NCBI GenBank assembly: GCA_945873205.1
Contig: CAMCCC010000011.1
Span: 1 to 64,000 of the forward strand
DNA length: 64,000 nucleotides
Direction of reading: 5' to 3'
Origin: an uncultured bacterium
Lineage (GTDB): Bacteria > Bacillota > Clostridia > Oscillospirales > Oscillospiraceae
Shown: positions 56,945 through 64,000 of the stretch, piece by piece
Numbering within the stretch: position 1 is the first letter of the stretch
How the letters are laid out: each line of letters starts with the position of its first letter
Notes under the pieces: model-generated
Databases searched by the model: none
The model's input: the letters and a program-made list of their open reading frames with translations, nothing else
What the model was told of the DNA's origin: nothing
Made by a program: the position numbers and the translations under genes

Positions 56945-58684
56945 ATGAAGAAAGACTATACGCAAAAGCCCCTGAACATATTCATGCGCTATATCGCCGG
57001 GCATAAAAAGCTCTTCGCCCTGGATATGAGCTGCGCCCTGCTGGTGTCAGTGATCGATTTGGTGTTCCCCTATGTGTCCCGCACCTCCATGAACCGCCTG
57101 CTGCCGGGGAAGCTGTTCACCCTGTTTTTCACGGTGATGGCCCTGATGGTGGCGGCCTATCTGGTGAAAGCCGGGCTGTACTACATCATCACCGTGCTGG
57201 GCCACCGCATGGGCGTGCTGATCGAGGCGGATATGCGGCGGGACGTGTTCAACCATATGCAGGACCTGTCCTGCAGCTTCTATGATAAGAACCGCACCGG
57301 CGTTTTGATGAGCCGTATCACCAGTGACCTGTTTGAGATCACGGAGCTGGCCCATCACGGCCCGGAAAACATTCTCATCTGCACCCTGACCATCGTGGGC
57401 GCCCTGGCGGTGATGTTCACCATCGAGTGGCGCCTGGCCCTGACCCTGGCAGTGGTGCTGCCTCTGTGCCTGTGGTTCACCCTGTCCCAGCGGGTGCGAA
57501 TGAAGACGGCCAATATCGAGGTCAAGAAAAAGACCGCCGATATCTACGCCGCCATCGAGAGCAGCATCTCCGGCATCCGGACTGCCAAGGCCTTCGCCAA
57601 CGAGGAGCAGGAGCTGAATAAGTTTGACGACGCCAACTCCCTGTTCAAGGCCTCCAAGGTGGAGTATTACAAGACCATGGGCCTGTTCCAGAGCGGCATG
57701 GACTTCACCTGCTGCATCGCCCAGGTGCTGGTGATCACCGTGGGCGGCCTGCTGATCATGCAGGAGAAGATGGACTATATCGACCTGGTGACCTTCTCTT
57801 TGTATGTGTCCACCTTTATCTCCCCCATCCGGCGGCTGACCCAGTTTTCCGAGCAGTATATGAACGGAAGCGCCGGCTTCACCCGCTTCCTGGAACTGAT
57901 GCGCACCGAGCCCACCATCAAGGACCGGCCCGGCGCCATGGAGCTGGGCGGCGTGGAAGGCCGGGTGGATTACGAGCATGTCAGCTTTGACTACGGCAAC
58001 GGCGTGCCGGTGCTGAAGGATATCGACCTGCACATTGAACCCGGCCAGTGCCTGGCGGTGGTAGGCCCCTCCGGCGGCGGCAAGACCACCCTCTGCCAGC
58101 TGCTGCCCCGGTTTTACGATGTGTGCGCCGGCAGCGTTAAGGTGGATGGCGTGGACGTGCGGGACGTGACCCAGAGCAGCCTGCGCCGGAACATCGGCAT
58201 CATCCAGCAGGACGTGTTCATGTTTGCCGGCACCATCCGGGAGATCATCCGCTACGGACGGCCTGACGCCACCGACGAGGAGATCGTGGAGGCGGCGGTG
58301 CGGGCCCAGGTACATAATGAGATCATGGAGCTGCCCGACGGTTATGACAGCTACATCGGCGAGCGGGGGGTCATGCTCTCCGGCGGCCAGAAGCAGCGCA
58401 TCTCCATCGCCCGGGTGTTCCTGAAAAACCCGAAGATTCTGGTGCTGGACGAGGCCACCTCCGCCCTGGACACCGTCACCGAGCAGCGGATCCAGGCCTC
58501 CCTGGACGAACTGAGCCAGGGCCGCACCACCATCATCATCGCCCACCGGCTCTCCACCGTTCGTAATGCGGACATGATTGCCGTGGTGGAAGGGGAGCAT
58601 ATTGTGGAGCTGGGCAGCCATCAGCAGCTGATGGAAAAGGACGGCGAATACGCCCGTCTCTGCCGGGCCCAGGACCTGAAATAG
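56945..58684 (+). CDS. ABC exporter, fused permease and ATPase
   Basis: 579 residues, half-transporter of the MsbA/BmrA kind: six membrane helices (about 15-310), then an ATPase with GPSGGGKTT near 375, LSGGQKQR near 478 and ILVLDEATSALD near 499. It should act as a homodimer exporting a lipid or drug. No partner half-transporter is adjacent. AGGTGA precedes the ATG. The acetyltransferase 21 bases downstream may be cotranscribed. Confidence 0.92.
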   Translation: MKKDYTQKPLNIFMRYIAGHKKLFALDMSCALLVSVIDLVFPYVSRTSMNRLLPGKLFTLFFTVMALMVAAYLVKAGLYYIITVLGHRMGVLIEADMRRDVFNHMQDLSCSFYDKNRTGVLMSRITSDLFEITELAHHGPENILICTLTIVGALAVMFTIEWRLALTLAVVLPLCLWFTLSQRVRMKTANIEVKKKTADIYAAIESSISGIRTAKAFANEEQELNKFDDANSLFKASKVEYYKTMGLFQSGMDFTCCIAQVLVITVGGLLIMQEKMDYIDLVTFSLYVSTFISPIRRLTQFSEQYMNGSAGFTRFLELMRTEPTIKDRPGAMELGGVEGRVDYEHVSFDYGNGVPVLKDIDLHIEPGQCLAVVGPSGGGKTTLCQLLPRFYDVCAGSVKVDGVDVRDVTQSSLRRNIGIIQQDVFMFAGTIREIIRYGRPDATDEEIVEAAVRAQVHNEIMELPDGYDSYIGERGVMLSGGQKQRISIARVFLKNPKILVLDEATSALDTVTEQRIQASLDELSQGRTTIIIAHRLSTVRNADMIAVVEGEHIVELGSHQQLMEKDGEYARLCRAQDLK

Positions 58685-58705
58685 AGAAAAACAGGAGGAA
58701 TTGCC

Positions 58706-59278
58706 ATGCTGAACATCCGAAAAGGCGGCCATGCGGAGCTGGAAAAGTACTACCCCCTGATGGAAATGGACTTTGACAGTGAGGAGCTGATCCCCAAATT
58801 GAGCCTGCACAAGGCCATCATGAACGGGACGGCGGAGTTTCTTGTGGTGTATGAGCAGGAGAGCAAGCTGGATGTGGCCTACGCCCTGGTTCTGAGCAAG
58901 AACCTCTATGGCTACGCTCTGGTGAAATACCTGGGCGTGCTGCCCTGGTACCGGGACCACGGCATGGGCGTGGAGACCATGCGCTTCCTGAACCGCCGCT
59001 ACGCTGACCGGCAGGGTCTCATCGCCGAGATTACGGAATTCCCGGACGAGGACCCCAACCGGGTGAAAAAACTGATGAAATTCTTCGCCCGCTTCGGCTA
59101 TGTGGAGGTGGAGAGCGACTACCGCATCGGCGGTGTCAAGGCCCACCTGATGGTCAAGCCCATCAAGGGCAGCGCCGACATTGCCCCCATTGCCCACCGC
59201 ATCCTGCCGGATTTCTACACCCGCTGCATGAACGACCGGGCAGTACATAAGATGATCGACATCAAGGCGGTAAAATAA
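58706..59278 (+). CDS. GNAT-family acetyltransferase-like protein
   Basis: 190 residues. LVVYEQESKLDVAYALVLSKN followed by YLGVLPWYRDHGMGVETMRFL fits the GNAT beta4-alpha3 acetyl-CoA-binding region (weak R-x-x-G-x-G form). The substrate is unknown. GGAGG lies before the ATG. Likely the last gene of the exporter transcript. Confidence 0.7.
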   Translation: MLNIRKGGHAELEKYYPLMEMDFDSEELIPKLSLHKAIMNGTAEFLVVYEQESKLDVAYALVLSKNLYGYALVKYLGVLPWYRDHGMGVETMRFLNRRYADRQGLIAEITEFPDEDPNRVKKLMKFFARFGYVEVESDYRIGGVKAHLMVKPIKGSADIAPIAHRILPDFYTRCMNDRAVHKMIDIKAVK

Positions 59279-59280
59279 TG

Positions 59281-59314
59281 AAAAAAGGTTCCCCAATCGA
59301 GGGGAACCTTTTTT
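59281..59314. terminator. Bidirectional terminator between convergent genes
   Basis: 14-bp stem (59281-59294 with 59301-59314) with A6 and T6 on its flanks, 2 bases after the acetyltransferase stop; it overlaps the first bases of the LysR stop codon. Confidence 0.92.
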
Positions 59315-60215
59315 ATTTAGGGGAAGAGGAATCCGGGAAGCGCTGTTCCAACAATTTCAGAAAGTATTCCATTGCGGGGCTTTTCCATTTATTTTTTTTC
59401 CAGGCACAGACGGCGGTCATGCGTACTTCCGGCATATCCAGAGGCAACTCCTTCAGCCTACCCTGCTGCAGCTCCTCTTCCACAGTGAAGCGGGGAAGAA
59501 ACGCAATACCAAGATTGCTCATCACGCTGCGCTTTACCGCCTCAATACTCCAAACCTCAATACCCTCCTCCAGGTGAATGTTTTTTTGCTTCAAATAAAC
59601 GTCCAGTATCTTCAGGTAAAGGGCATTGCGATCATTTATAATGTGGCAAAGATCCTTTCGCTGGTTGGGGGTGATCAAATCCCCAGCAGACGTGCTCAGA
59701 TTCGGAGATGCAACCATAGCCAGGGAATAAGAGGCTAAATTCCGAATTTCAAAATTCCCAGGATAGGGACGGATATCATAGTGAATAGCCAAGTCAATGT
59801 CTCCATCAAGTAGACGGTCATAAATGGCATAACAGTTCATCACCTGCAGGGACAGCTTTACCCCTGGGGCCTGGGTTTTGAAGGCCCGCAGCACCGGCTG
59901 CATTTTATAAGTCGCCAGCGATTCCGGCAGTGCAATCCGCAGGTTGCCATACAGAGCCTCTTGTCTGTCATGAAAATGCTGCATGGCTTCCGTGGCTTGC
60001 AGGATTTGATCAATATAGGGCAGAAGCGCTCTCCCCTCCTGGGTGAGAATCATCCGCTTCCCGCTCTTTTCAAACAGTTTTACCGAAAGCTCATTCTCCA
60101 GCTGGTGAATCTGAAAGGTGATGGTGGACTGGGCATAGTTCAGCGCCTGGGCGGCCTTCTGATAACTTTCCGTCTCCAGGATTTTCTTCACGGTGTAAAG
60201 GCTTTTCAATTCCAT
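59313..60215 (-). CDS. LysR-family transcriptional regulator
   Basis: 300 residues. N-terminal winged helix (about 1-60: SLYTVKKILETESYQKAAQALNYAQSTITFQIHQLE), then a periplasmic-binding-like effector domain. The ATG at 60215 follows GGAG by 6 bases. It is divergent from a DUF2000 gene across 115 AT-rich bases, so that gene is the likely target. Effector unknown. Confidence 0.93.
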   Translation of the reverse strand: MELKSLYTVKKILETESYQKAAQALNYAQSTITFQIHQLENELSVKLFEKSGKRMILTQEGRALLPYIDQILQATEAMQHFHDRQEALYGNLRIALPESLATYKMQPVLRAFKTQAPGVKLSLQVMNCYAIYDRLLDGDIDLAIHYDIRPYPGNFEIRNLASYSLAMVASPNLSTSAGDLITPNQRKDLCHIINDRNALYLKILDVYLKQKNIHLEEGIEVWSIEAVKRSVMSNLGIAFLPRFTVEEELQQGRLKELPLDMPEVRMTAVCAWKKNKWKSPAMEYFLKLLEQRFPDSSSPK

Positions 60216-60330
60216 AGATTGCTCCAAAATTCAATAAAAATGTTTTAAACAATCGAATAATTCAATAATTTTAAAAAGAATATGGTGTTATAATACAACC
60301 GAATTCTACAAAAAGCAAGGAGCACGGAAA
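60216..60330. promoter_or_regulatory. LysR/DUF2000 divergent control region
   Basis: AT-rich. A palindrome TGTTTTAAACA at 60241-60251 and -10 TATAAT at 60289-60294 for the DUF2000 gene, with a poor -35. AGGAG lies before 60331. A LysR operator here is inference. Confidence 0.55.
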
Positions 60331-60738
60331 ATGGAATTTGATACAAAAATAAAAATTGTCCTGCGCAACGACCTGGAGCCCTGGCAGGAGCTGAACATCA
60401 CCGCCTTTTTGATGAGCGGCATTGGCGGCACCCAGAACATCATCGGTCAGCCCTATGAGGACGCGGATGGGGTGAAATATCTGCCCATGTCCCAACAACC
60501 CATTATGATCCATTCTGCCAGTGGGGAAGAACTCCGGGAGATTCTGCAGAAAGCATTGACCAAAGACATGGCCATCAGCATCTTTACAGAGGAACTGTTC
60601 AACACCTTTAACGATGAGGATAACCGGGCCATGGTTGCGAAATTCAAAACCGGGGAGCTGAATCTGGTGGGAATCGGTCTGCGGGGAAAAAAGAACCCAG
60701 TTGACCGCCTGTTGAAAGGGATTCCTTTGCACAAATAA
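60331..60738 (+). CDS. DUF2000 family protein
   Basis: 135 residues. KIKIVLRNDLEPWQELNITAFLMSGI at the start, LPMSQQPIMI in the middle and the C-terminal NLVGIGLRGKKNPVDRL match DUF2000, a family with a peptidyl-tRNA hydrolase II-like fold but no known activity. Divergent from a LysR regulator and followed by its own terminator, so a one-gene regulon is likely. Confidence 0.8.
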   Translation: MEFDTKIKIVLRNDLEPWQELNITAFLMSGIGGTQNIIGQPYEDADGVKYLPMSQQPIMIHSASGEELREILQKALTKDMAISIFTEELFNTFNDEDNRAMVAKFKTGELNLVGIGLRGKKNPVDRLLKGIPLHK

Positions 60739-60744
60739 AGAAAG

Positions 60745-60775
60745 AAACAGAAGGGCAATTGAAACCCTTCTGTTT
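60745..60775 (+). terminator. Terminator after the DUF2000 gene
   Basis: Perfect 11-bp stem AAACAGAAGGG/CCCTTCTGTTT followed by TTCTTTGCTT; may also serve the - strand gene ending at 60795. Confidence 0.85.
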
Positions 60776-60794
60776 TTCTTTGCTTCGTATTACC

Positions 60795-61736
60795 TCACCA
60801 GTCGCTGTCCCAGTCGGTGTAGCTGCTGTCCCAATTGCTGCCGGAATCCCAGTCCCAGTCGCTGTCGTCCCAATCGGAATCATCCCAGCTGCTGTCGCTG
60901 CCGCTGCTGTACTCCCGGGTGGAACTGTCATCCTCCTCCCAGACGCTTTGAGAAGCGGAGAAGGCGTCGTAATATTCGCTGTCGACGGATTCACTGTACT
61001 GGTTGCCGGAGCTGTTGTTGTTTTTTATAAGGTAGTGATTATAATGCCGGTCAAGGGGGGTGTCGGCCATGTCGGCCGGAACCCAGTCCAGCTGCTCCCG
61101 GTCAAAACGGTACCAGTCGTGATAGTCGTAGTAGTAATAGGAACCCTCATAGCTGTAGTAGCCCTTATCCGGGACCATGGCGTCAAAGGCCAGAATGGAG
61201 CCAAAGAAAACCACCAGAAGAACAAGACCCACCAGCCGCTTCTTCACCCGGCCGGAAAAGCTGCCCCAAATACCGCCGGGCCGCCTGGAGCTTCGGTCCC
61301 GATTATAGGGATTGTTGCTATAAGCTGCCCGCCGCGCCTGCTCCGCCTCGGAAGCGCCACCTGTAGACAGGTACTTCTTCTGCTTCTGCACCTCGGATTG
61401 CATCTTCAGGTACAGCTCATGCACCGCATAGGCTTCATCCGTGCCCTTGTAGCGGATGGCCCGGCTGCCGTCGGACTTGTTTTTGTATACAATAAAGTTG
61501 CCGTCTGCATCCTGATAGACGCCAAAAGCCTTTGGCTTTTTGTAATCTGTCCCGATGAAAAAGCGCATTTCCTCCAGGGGCAGATTGTGTTTAGAACAAA
61601 AGTCCTTCAGCTCCTCCATGGTCTGGGGCACGCCCGTGGCATTGCGCTGGTGATTTGGATTGACCGCGCCGCAGTTGGGGCAATTCTCTTCTGTGCTTTC
61701 CACATAGCTGCCGCAATACTCGCATTTTGAACGCAT
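60795..61736 (-). CDS. Zinc-ribbon membrane protein with Asp/Ser/Trp-rich tail
   Basis: 313 residues. N-terminal zinc ribbon with Cys 5, 8, 19 and 22 (CEYC, CPNC). A cytoplasmic region to about 160 contains a compact domain (FFIGTDYKKPKAFGVYQDADGNFIVYKNKSDGSRAIRY). One membrane helix (about 163-182), a Tyr-rich stretch (YYSYEGSYYYYDYHDWY), and an acidic tail with repeated DDSDWD units. Not recognised as a named family. The ATG at 61736 gives the ribbon at the very start; GGTGGG precedes it. Confidence 0.75.
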   Translation of the reverse strand: MRSKCEYCGSYVESTEENCPNCGAVNPNHQRNATGVPQTMEELKDFCSKHNLPLEEMRFFIGTDYKKPKAFGVYQDADGNFIVYKNKSDGSRAIRYKGTDEAYAVHELYLKMQSEVQKQKKYLSTGGASEAEQARRAAYSNNPYNRDRSSRRPGGIWGSFSGRVKKRLVGLVLLVVFFGSILAFDAMVPDKGYYSYEGSYYYYDYHDWYRFDREQLDWVPADMADTPLDRHYNHYLIKNNNSSGNQYSESVDSEYYDAFSASQSVWEEDDSSTREYSSGSDSSWDDSDWDDSDWDWDSGSNWDSSYTDWDSDW

Positions 61737-61801
61737 GATACCCACCGCCTTCCTGCTGTTATAATAATATAGCCCGGCGAGAAATACCAGCCCCAAAGTG
61801 A

Positions 61802-61830
61802 TTGAATTGGACACGAATTGGTGCTATAAT
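61802..61830 (+). promoter_or_regulatory. Promoter of mfd
   Basis: -35 TTGAAT (61802-61807), 17 bp, -10 TATAAT (61825-61830). The -10 ends only 7 bases before the mfd ATG. Confidence 0.75.
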
Positions 61831-61837
61831 CACCCCT

Positions 61838-64000
61838 ATGGAACTTTTGATCAAGCAAATACTGGAACATAAGGAAGCGGCCGCCCTCCCCTCCCTGTTG
61901 GAGAGCGGTGGGCTTCCTGCGCTCATTTCCGGGCTTTCCGCCGTCCACCGGGCCAACCTGGCGGCGGCCTTGCAGCAGCGGCTGGACCTGCCACTGTTTG
62001 TCATCTGCCCGGATGATACTGCAGCGGAGAATTTCGCGGGTGACCTGCGCGCCATGCTGGGGGCGGAGGTCAATACCCTCACCATGCGGGACTTTGTCTT
62101 TTACCAGACCGAGGCCGTCTCCCGCCAGGGGGAGCAGAAGCGCATTGCCGCCCTGTACCGGCTGGCGAAAGGGGAGAGCGCCATCACCGTGGCCTCCGTC
62201 TCCGGCCTCATCCAGCGCACCATACCCTCTGATACCCTGCGTTCTGCCGCCCTGGTGATCGAAAACGGCGGCAGCTGCCCGCCGGAGGAAGTGGAAAAGG
62301 CCCTGCTCCGCTGCGGCTATCAGCCAACGGAGCAGGTGGAAGGTCCGGGCCAGTTCGCCCGCCGGGGCGGCATCCTGGACTTCTTCTCTCCCGGAGAGCG
62401 GGAGCCGGTGCGTATCGAGTTCTGGGGCGACGACATTGACTCCATGGGCTATTTCGATATCGCCACCCAGCGCCGCAGCGAGAACGTGGAGCGCTGCGTC
62501 ATCCTGCCGGCGGCGGAGACTCTGCCGGAGCTGAGCACCGGCGGTATGGAAAGCCTCTGCCGGGAGATCGAGGCCTTTGCCGAAAAATACGCCCGCAAGC
62601 GCAACAGCGACAACGCCGCCACCCTGGCGGCCACCCTCCGCTCCGACGCGGAGCGGCTGCGCTCTGGCCTGCGTATGAGCGACGCGGACCGCTACCTGCC
62701 GGTGATCTACCCCATGGCCTGCGGCCTGGATTACATCCCGGCAGACGCCATGGTCTTTCTGGACCAGCCCGGCCGCTGCGCCGAGCGGGCCAGGGACTAC
62801 GGCAAGCAGCTGGGGGAGGACATCAAAGAATTACAGCGCCGGGGCCAGATCGCCATGAGCGCCGACAGCTTCCTGCTCAGCCCGGAAGCGCTGTTCAAAG
62901 CCCTGGAGAACTACCCCCTCTATATGGCCGATGCCTTCACCGTGGGCCGCAACCCCATCCAGCCCCGGACGCTGACCAGCATCAGCGCCAAGCAGCTGCC
63001 CTCTTACGCCGGCTCTGCCCAGACCGCGGCGGAGGACGTGAGCCTGTATCTGAAGCAGGACTACCGGGTGGTGGTGCTGGCCGGGGACGAGCGCCGGGCC
63101 GGTGTGCTGCAAAATTTCTTCCAGGAGCGGGAAATCCCCGCCCTGGTGTATAAAGAACTGACCAAACTGCCGGAGCCGGGGAAGGCCGCCATCGCCATCG
63201 GGGCCATCTCCGCCGGCATGGAATATCCCGCTCTGCGCCTGGCGGTGCTCACCGACGCCCAGCTTCTCCGCCGGAGCAGCAAGAAAACCACAAAACACAA
63301 GCTGCCCCCCGGCCGGCAGCGGATCGAATCCTGCGCCGACTTGTCGGTGGGGGATTATGTGGTGCATGAAAACCACGGCATCGGCCGCTTTGCCGGCATC
63401 GTGCGGATGCAGGTGGACGGCTTTGATAAAGACTATATCAAGATCAATTACGCCGGGACTGACACCCTCTATGTGCCCGCCACCCAGCTGGACATGGTCA
63501 GCAAATACACCGGCGGCGGGGAAGAGAAGCCGGTGCACCTGTCCAAAATGGGAGGCACCGACTGGGCCAAGACCCGCAGCCGGGCCAAGGCCTCTGCCAA
63601 GGACATGGCCAAAAAGCTCATCGCCCTCTATGCCGAGCGGCAGCGCCTGCCGGGTTACGCTTTTTCCCCGGACAGTGAGTGGCAGCGGGAGTTTGAGGAT
63701 AACTTCGGCTATACCGAAACCGATGACCAGCTGCGCTGCATCGCGGAGATCAAGGCGGACATGGAGAAGGCAACGCCCATGGACCGGCTGCTCTGCGGCG
63801 ACGTGGGCTTCGGCAAGACGGAGGTGGCCCTGCGGGCGGTGATGAAATGCGTGCTGGACGGCAAGCAGGCCGCCATCCTGGTGCCCACCACGGTGCTGGC
63901 CCAGCAGCATTACCAGACCGCGCTGCAAAGATTCTTCGGCTTCCCGGTGGATATCCAGGTGATGAGCCGCTTCCGCTCCGGCGCGGCGGCCAACAAGACC
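61838..64000 (+). CDS. mfd: Transcription-repair coupling factor Mfd (3' end outside the window)
   Basis: 721 codons are present and still open at 64000. UvrB-homology domains at the start (FARRGGILDFFSPGEREPVRIEFWGDDIDSM near 170-200), then the RNA-polymerase interaction domain (VGDYVVHENHGIGRFAGI near 505), then the start of the RecG-like translocase (PMDRLLCGDVGFGKTEVALRA near 648 with Walker A GDVGFGKT). Mfd removes stalled RNA polymerase and recruits UvrA. The ATG at 61838 has no Shine-Dalgarno and almost coincides with the predicted transcription start. Confidence 0.95.
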   Translation, partial: MELLIKQILEHKEAAALPSLLESGGLPALISGLSAVHRANLAAALQQRLDLPLFVICPDDTAAENFAGDLRAMLGAEVNTLTMRDFVFYQTEAVSRQGEQKRIAALYRLAKGESAITVASVSGLIQRTIPSDTLRSAALVIENGGSCPPEEVEKALLRCGYQPTEQVEGPGQFARRGGILDFFSPGEREPVRIEFWGDDIDSMGYFDIATQRRSENVERCVILPAAETLPELSTGGMESLCREIEAFAEKYARKRNSDNAATLAATLRSDAERLRSGLRMSDADRYLPVIYPMACGLDYIPADAMVFLDQPGRCAERARDYGKQLGEDIKELQRRGQIAMSADSFLLSPEALFKALENYPLYMADAFTVGRNPIQPRTLTSISAKQLPSYAGSAQTAAEDVSLYLKQDYRVVVLAGDERRAGVLQNFFQEREIPALVYKELTKLPEPGKAAIAIGAISAGMEYPALRLAVLTDAQLLRRSSKKTTKHKLPPGRQRIESCADLSVGDYVVHENHGIGRFAGIVRMQVDGFDKDYIKINYAGTDTLYVPATQLDMVSKYTGGGEEKPVHLSKMGGTDWAKTRSRAKASAKDMAKKLIALYAERQRLPGYAFSPDSEWQREFEDNFGYTETDDQLRCIAEIKADMEKATPMDRLLCGDVGFGKTEVALRAVMKCVLDGKQAAILVPTTVLAQQHYQTALQRFFGFPVDIQVMSRFRSGAAANKT

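Overview
This window is 64 kb of a chromosome from a high-GC, anaerobic, endospore-forming Clostridium-class bacterium, most like the gut Oscillospiraceae (Flavonifractor/Lawsonibacter/Oscillibacter type). The evidence is a pyruvate:ferredoxin oxidoreductase, the spore protease GPR, an N-terminally TTG/GTG/ATG-starting gene set with strong Shine-Dalgarno sites, Gram-positive regulators (PyrR, RemB, Asp23, purine riboswitch) and lineage-typical proteins. The genus is inferred from motif memory only. No rRNA, tRNA, CRISPR array, prophage or insertion sequence was seen.

Layout. 0-8 kb: end of rpsO, pnp behind a long leader hairpin, an NSS-type sodium symporter, then an amino-acid ABC transporter operon ending in an AbgB-like M20 amidohydrolase. 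8-14 kb: asp23-fakA (minus) and a divergent pyruvate:ferredoxin oxidoreductase. 14.3-19.3 kb (minus): a tight four-gene operon of CotH-kinase/lamin-tail lipoprotein, VTC polyphosphate polymerase-like protein, DUF4956 membrane protein and a DUF4353 surface lipoprotein; this is the best candidate for an undescribed system. 19.4-23.9 kb: asparaginase, two flavoproteins, xanthine phosphoribosyltransferase. 23.9-29.3 kb: a guanine-class riboswitch controlling a BMP-family purine/nucleoside ABC importer. 29.6-31 kb: ECF sigma factor plus a membrane-anchored partner. 31-33.3 kb (minus): pyrR-uraA behind a PyrR attenuator. 33.3-38.1 kb (minus): orphan sugar-ABC ATPase and a tripartite tricarboxylate transporter. 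38.4-42.4 kb: M14 peptidoglycan peptidase, asnS, lipid kinase, rpsT.

42.6-56 kb is the replication-origin region: gpr, two parS sites, parA-parB, serS, dnaA, oriC (DnaA boxes plus a DnaA-trio), dnaN, yaaA, recF, remB, gyrB, gyrA. 55.7-64 kb: two tandem SHOCT-domain membrane proteins, rnhA, an ABC exporter, an acetyltransferase, a LysR/DUF2000 divergent pair, a zinc-ribbon protein with an Asp/Ser/Trp-rich tail, and mfd, which runs off the end and appears to have almost no leader.

Scattered through the first 44 kb are four copies of a roughly 150-200 bp palindromic intergenic repeat. Three transporter operons carry a strong hairpin just after the binding-protein gene, a likely means of making more binding protein than membrane components. 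Nucleobase handling is well represented (xpt, riboswitch-controlled importer, pyrR-uraA).
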